Source: JAKAVN01 sp963734845 (GTDB lineage: Bacteria > Desulfobacterota > Binatia > Binatales > Binataceae). Taken from it: 64,000 nt of DNA. Made by a program: the position numbers and the translations under genes. The DNA is taken from assembly GCA_963734845.1 (NCBI GenBank), contig CAVTIS010000001.1, positions 62,001 to 126,000 on the forward strand, in the 5' to 3' direction. Shown here piece by piece: positions 61,063 to 64,000 of the stretch (its first letter is position 1; every line of letters begins with the position of its first letter). The notes under the pieces were generated by a model. The model was not told the origin of the DNA and ran no database searches. It saw nothing but the letters and a program-made list of their open reading frames with translations.

Positions 61063-61713
61063 TCAACCGCGGCGGCGGTGAGAATCGGTAGGAATTTCGT
61101 CGCGGCGAGTGCTTTGCGAGCCGCTGGTCGGGCAAGTGAACACGTATGCGACTTTGGTCAGCTTCCGTGTCGCAGCACTGAACAGCACCATCATCACAAT
61201 ACACGGCTCGGTCTGGCCCTGGAGCTCGATCACCTGTTCGTCATGCCCAGTGTCCTTGAGCTTGGGGAACTGCTTGTGCACGGCCTCCGGGCCGAGGCCG
61301 GCGAGCGGTGAGTGCGCGTCCTCGATAATTACCAGCTTGTCGTTGTCGTCGAAGAACAGCGCATAGCTGGTCTCGGGCGGGTTATAGACGGTGGTCGGCT
61401 GGGGCTCGACCTTGCCGATCTTGACCTCCGGAAAGGCGGCCGGCGGGCGCGGGTTGCCCGGGTAATCCTGCGGCGCAGCCGGGAACATCTTGACCACGTC
61501 GTTGAGCGCGCTCAGCCCAGGCACCAGGTCGCCGATTTTTTTTCCGCTCCGCAGGCTAGCCGGAAAGTGAAACGGTTCGGCGGCGGATGCGGGCATCGCC
61601 GCGATAACCGCATCCGCGATAGCCGCAACCGCGATGACCGCAATCGCCAAGATCGGAAGCAGCGCGAGCGCGATCCACGCGCTTCGCTGGCTGCCTCGGG
61701 GCGTGATGCTCAT
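61063..61713 (-). CDS. Exported hypothetical protein
   Basis: The 216-residue protein starts at the ATG of MSITPRGSQRSAW (a second ATG at 61731 is possible). A long hydrophobic segment follows (AWIALALLPILAIAVIAV), then Ala-rich sequence and a likely cleavage near SAA/EPF. The periplasmic part contains LVPGLSALNDVVKMFP and FDDNDKLVIIEDAHSPLAGLG, suggesting a small alpha/beta domain. It has two cysteines (EPCIVMMV and FTCPTSG). No family is recognised. It is divergent from the MFS transporter. Confidence 0.65.
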   Translation of the reverse strand: MSITPRGSQRSAWIALALLPILAIAVIAVAAIADAVIAAMPASAAEPFHFPASLRSGKKIGDLVPGLSALNDVVKMFPAAPQDYPGNPRPPAAFPEVKIGKVEPQPTTVYNPPETSYALFFDDNDKLVIIEDAHSPLAGLGPEAVHKQFPKLKDTGHDEQVIELQGQTEPCIVMMVLFSAATRKLTKVAYVFTCPTSGSQSTRRDEIPTDSHRRRG

Positions 61714-61833
61714 GCTACCTGCTTGCCTCATTTTCAGTGCCCGTTCAATCGCTCGCGAGAGCGCAAATATCTCCCACGAAGTCCGCCCGCGGCCGTGCAT
61801 GATCTATGCGCGGCCGGCCAGTTCGAGTATGTC

Positions 61834-63075
61834 ATGCAGGCTATGAAAACCGAGCCCTCGCCCGCACCTATCGCTCCAGCCGGCGACACCGCCGCGGCCG
61901 GCGTGGGCGCCGGCCACGCGCTCGCGGCGAGTTTCCTCGGCTGGACCCTCGACGCCTTCGACTTTTTCGTCCTGGTCTTCGTGGTTCCCGAAATTGCCAG
62001 GGAGTTCCATCGTTCGGTCGCCGACGTCGCCTTCACGATCACCGCCACGCTGATTATGCGTCCGGTGGGGGCCTTGCTGTTCGGCTGGATGGCCGATCGA
62101 TGGGGCCGCCGACTGCCCCTGATGATCGACGTGATTTTCTATTCTGTCGTCGAGATGCTGAGCGGCCTTGCGCCGAACTACACCGTCTTTCTGGTGCTCC
62201 GTGCGCTCTATGGAATCGGGATGGGCGGAGAGTGGGGCGTCGGGGCGTCGCTCGCGATGGAGGCGGTGCCGGCGCGATGGCGCGGGACGCTATCAGGTGT
62301 CCTGCAGGAGGGTTACTCGGCCGGTTACCTGCTCGCGGCGGCCGCTTATTTTTTTATCTTCCCGCATTTTGGATGGCGCCCGATGTTCATCATCGGCGGT
62401 TTGCCCGCGATGCTCACGCTCTACATCCGGACCAAGGTGCCGGAGTCGCCGGCGTGGGAGCGGATGCGCCCGGACACGCGTAAAATCCTGCGCGCGGTGC
62501 GCGCCAACCTGTCACTGTTCATATACCTGGTCGTCCTGATGACGATGATGAATTTGATGGGGCACGCGACCCAGGACATGTATCCGACCTTTCTTCAGCA
62601 CGAGCGCGGCCTTGACCCGCGTGCGGTCGCGACGATGGCCGTGATCTATACTTCCGGCGCCCTAGTGGGCGGAATCGTAGTGGGATGGCTCTCGGACCGT
62701 ATCGGGCGGCGGCGCGCGATGGCGGGGGCCACGCTGCTCGCCGTGCTGGCGGTGCCGCTATGGGTTTTTCCGCATTCGTTCGGATGGCTGGCGGCCGGCG
62801 CGCTCATGATGCAGTTCATGGTCCAGGGCGCCTGGGGAGTGATCCCTGTGCATCTCTCGGAACTGTCTCCGCCACAGGCGCGCGGGTTATTCACGGGGCT
62901 GGCCTACCAGATAGGCGTGATGTTCGCGGCCAACGCGGCTTTCGTCGAGGCCCTGATGGCCCAGCGGATGTCGTACGCGGCCGCGCTGGCGGTGGTGGGG
63001 TCGGTATCGTTGGCCGGCGCCGCGATCGTGATAAGCCTCGGAACGGAACGTAAGGGGTTCGACCTGCACGCGTAA
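61834..63075 (+). CDS. MFS transporter, sialate/lactate/aromatic-acid type
   Basis: The 413-residue protein has 12 predicted membrane spans and both MFS signature loops, GWMADRWGRRLPL (between spans 2 and 3) and GWLSDRIGRRRA (between 8 and 9). The start motif SFLGWTLDAFDFFVLVFVVPEI and GIGMGGEWGVGASLAMEAVP (in part) are typical of the proton symporters for lactate, sialate or aromatic acids (the JEN1/ShiA/NanT-like branch). The substrate is unknown. The frame is open upstream to 61312, but that region only shadows the gene on the other strand. Start ATGs at 61834 and 61843 are both possible. Confidence 0.88.
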   Translation: MQAMKTEPSPAPIAPAGDTAAAGVGAGHALAASFLGWTLDAFDFFVLVFVVPEIAREFHRSVADVAFTITATLIMRPVGALLFGWMADRWGRRLPLMIDVIFYSVVEMLSGLAPNYTVFLVLRALYGIGMGGEWGVGASLAMEAVPARWRGTLSGVLQEGYSAGYLLAAAAYFFIFPHFGWRPMFIIGGLPAMLTLYIRTKVPESPAWERMRPDTRKILRAVRANLSLFIYLVVLMTMMNLMGHATQDMYPTFLQHERGLDPRAVATMAVIYTSGALVGGIVVGWLSDRIGRRRAMAGATLLAVLAVPLWVFPHSFGWLAAGALMMQFMVQGAWGVIPVHLSELSPPQARGLFTGLAYQIGVMFAANAAFVEALMAQRMSYAAALAVVGSVSLAGAAIVISLGTERKGFDLHA

Positions 63076-63230
63076 GCTGCATGCGACGAGGGCGCTTTCG
63101 CTTTGAGAAGACGTCGTCGCAGCGCGATCTACTAGCGATTTCGCGTCAGTCGCTTTCGGTTTATGCCCGCGCGCCCTCCAGAAAAGGGAAGGCAGAAAAA
63201 AAATAATGCTTACGTTAGAATAAATCGTAC

Positions 63231-64000
63231 ATGCGCTGGACCACAGACAAAATCCGTCAATCGTTCCTCGATTTCTTCAAGGGCCGCGGCCATCAAATCG
63301 TGCCCTCGGCCTCGCTGGTGCCCAAGGGTGACCCGACGCTGTTGTTCACCAACGCCGGGATGGTCCCCTTTAAGGATTATTTTCTCGGTATTCGCACACC
63401 TGCGGCGGCGCGCGTGGCGGATTGCCAGAAGTGCCTCAGAATTTCCGGCAAGCACAATGACCTCGAAGCAGTCGGCCGCGATTCGTACCATCACACGTTC
63501 TTCGAGATGCTCGGCAACTGGTCGTTCGGCGATTACTACAAACGTGAAGCGATCGAATTCCACTGGAAGCTGATTAACGAAGTTTGGGGCATCTCTGCCG
63601 ACCGCCTGTGGGCGACGGTTTACAAGGACGACGACGAGGCCGAGCAGGCGTGGCTCGAACTCGGATACCTGCCGCGCGAACGCGTGCTCCGATGCGGCGA
63701 AAAGGACAATTTCTGGGAGATGGGCGAGACCGGGCCGTGCGGCCCGTGCTCCGAGATCCATATCGACCGCGGCGAACAGGCTTGCGACAGAAGTCCGCAT
63801 CCCGGAGTCGAATGCGCCGTGAACGTCGAGGGCTGCTCGCGGTTTATCGAACTGGCGAATCTCGTCTTCATCGAATACAACCGCGACGCGAGCGGCAGGC
63901 TGACGCCGCTGCCGATGAAACACGTTGACACCGGCACGGGCCTTGAGCGCGTCGCGTCGGTGTTGCAAAGCCCGGAGTCCGGTCGCCCGTTGGGCAACTA
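63231..64000 (+). CDS. alaS: Alanyl-tRNA synthetase, N-terminal part
   Basis: The first 256 residues are present and the rest is cut off by the window edge. The start MRWTTDKIRQSFLDFFKGRGH is typical. Class II catalytic blocks follow: SASLVPKGDPTLLFTNAGMV, RVADCQKCLRISGKHNDLE, VGRDSYHHTFFEMLGNWSFGDYYK (in part) and MGETGPCGPCSEIHIDRG. The enzyme charges tRNA-Ala. A short AT-rich leader precedes the ATG, and no T-box or other leader element was recognised. It is the next gene after the MFS transporter on the same strand. Confidence 0.96.
   Translation, partial: MRWTTDKIRQSFLDFFKGRGHQIVPSASLVPKGDPTLLFTNAGMVPFKDYFLGIRTPAAARVADCQKCLRISGKHNDLEAVGRDSYHHTFFEMLGNWSFGDYYKREAIEFHWKLINEVWGISADRLWATVYKDDDEAEQAWLELGYLPRERVLRCGEKDNFWEMGETGPCGPCSEIHIDRGEQACDRSPHPGVECAVNVEGCSRFIELANLVFIEYNRDASGRLTPLPMKHVDTGTGLERVASVLQSPESGRPLGN

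Overview
The window is a high-GC segment of a Gram-negative bacterial chromosome. Support for this comes from a Tad/Flp secretin apparatus, a Pst phosphate importer, several secreted proteins with clear signal peptides, and dense ATGA/TGATG-overlapped operons. Heme is made by the C5 route (glutamyl-tRNA reductase, HemB, a HemC-HemD fusion), which argues against an alphaproteobacterium. The mix of luciferase-like (LLM) flavin oxidoreductases, a sigma-54 regulator, a KaiC-like ATPase and an apparent selenoprotein fits a Desulfobacterota/Binatota-type soil lineage. That placement is an impression, not a demonstration. No phage, IS element, integrase or CRISPR array is visible.

Layout. 1-3.4 kb (-): a cut GNAT acetyltransferase, hemB and a secreted alkaline-phosphatase-fold hydrolase. 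3.8-7.9 kb (+): pstSCAB behind a good candidate Pho box, divergent from the phosphatase gene. 8.0-13.3 kb (-): ccsA-hemA-hemCD followed by a redoxin/DsbD-alpha gene with one in-frame UGA exactly where a CPYC cysteine belongs and a SECIS-like hairpin behind it. 13.6-25.2 kb (+): a DUF192 gene, then a Tad pilus locus with three Flp pilins, TadG- and TadE-like proteins, CpaB, secretin, TadZ, TadA, TadB and TadC. A near-consensus sigma-54 promoter precedes the first pilin. 25.4-26.7 kb (-): an NtrC-family activator whose receiver has lost its phospho-acceptor Asp. 27.2 kb: tRNA-Asn. 27.4-30.3 kb: small protein, TrmJ, phosphoesterase and HAD protein. 30.4-35.6 kb (-): sulfur assimilation operon (TauE-like permease, cysG, sulfite reductase, APS/PAPS reductase, unknown protein). 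36.2-38.9 kb (+): histidine kinase, double-domain KaiC-like ATPase and response regulator in one operon. 39.1-42.2 kb (+): TPR protein, methylmalonyl-CoA epimerase, FmdB zinc ribbon. 42.3-49.0 kb (-): DUF445, M20 hydrolase, NAD(P)-binding protein, CPA2 antiporter-Usp fusion, LLM oxidoreductase. 49.4-52.4 kb: VWA protein and a secreted beta-helix protein. 52.8-58.2 kb (-): DinB, histidine phosphatase, rhodanese-MoeB, peroxiredoxin, thiC, DUF924. 58.3-64 kb: DszA-type monooxygenase, a protein with a duplicated Cys-rich domain, an exported hypothetical, an MFS transporter and the start of alaS.

How genes work together: phosphate scavenging (secreted phosphatase plus Pst), tetrapyrrole supply for heme, siroheme and cytochrome c, sulfate reduction to sulfide, surface pili probably under sigma-54 control, and a KaiC-centred signalling module. 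The strongest unusual signal is the selenocysteine redoxin at 8042-9154.
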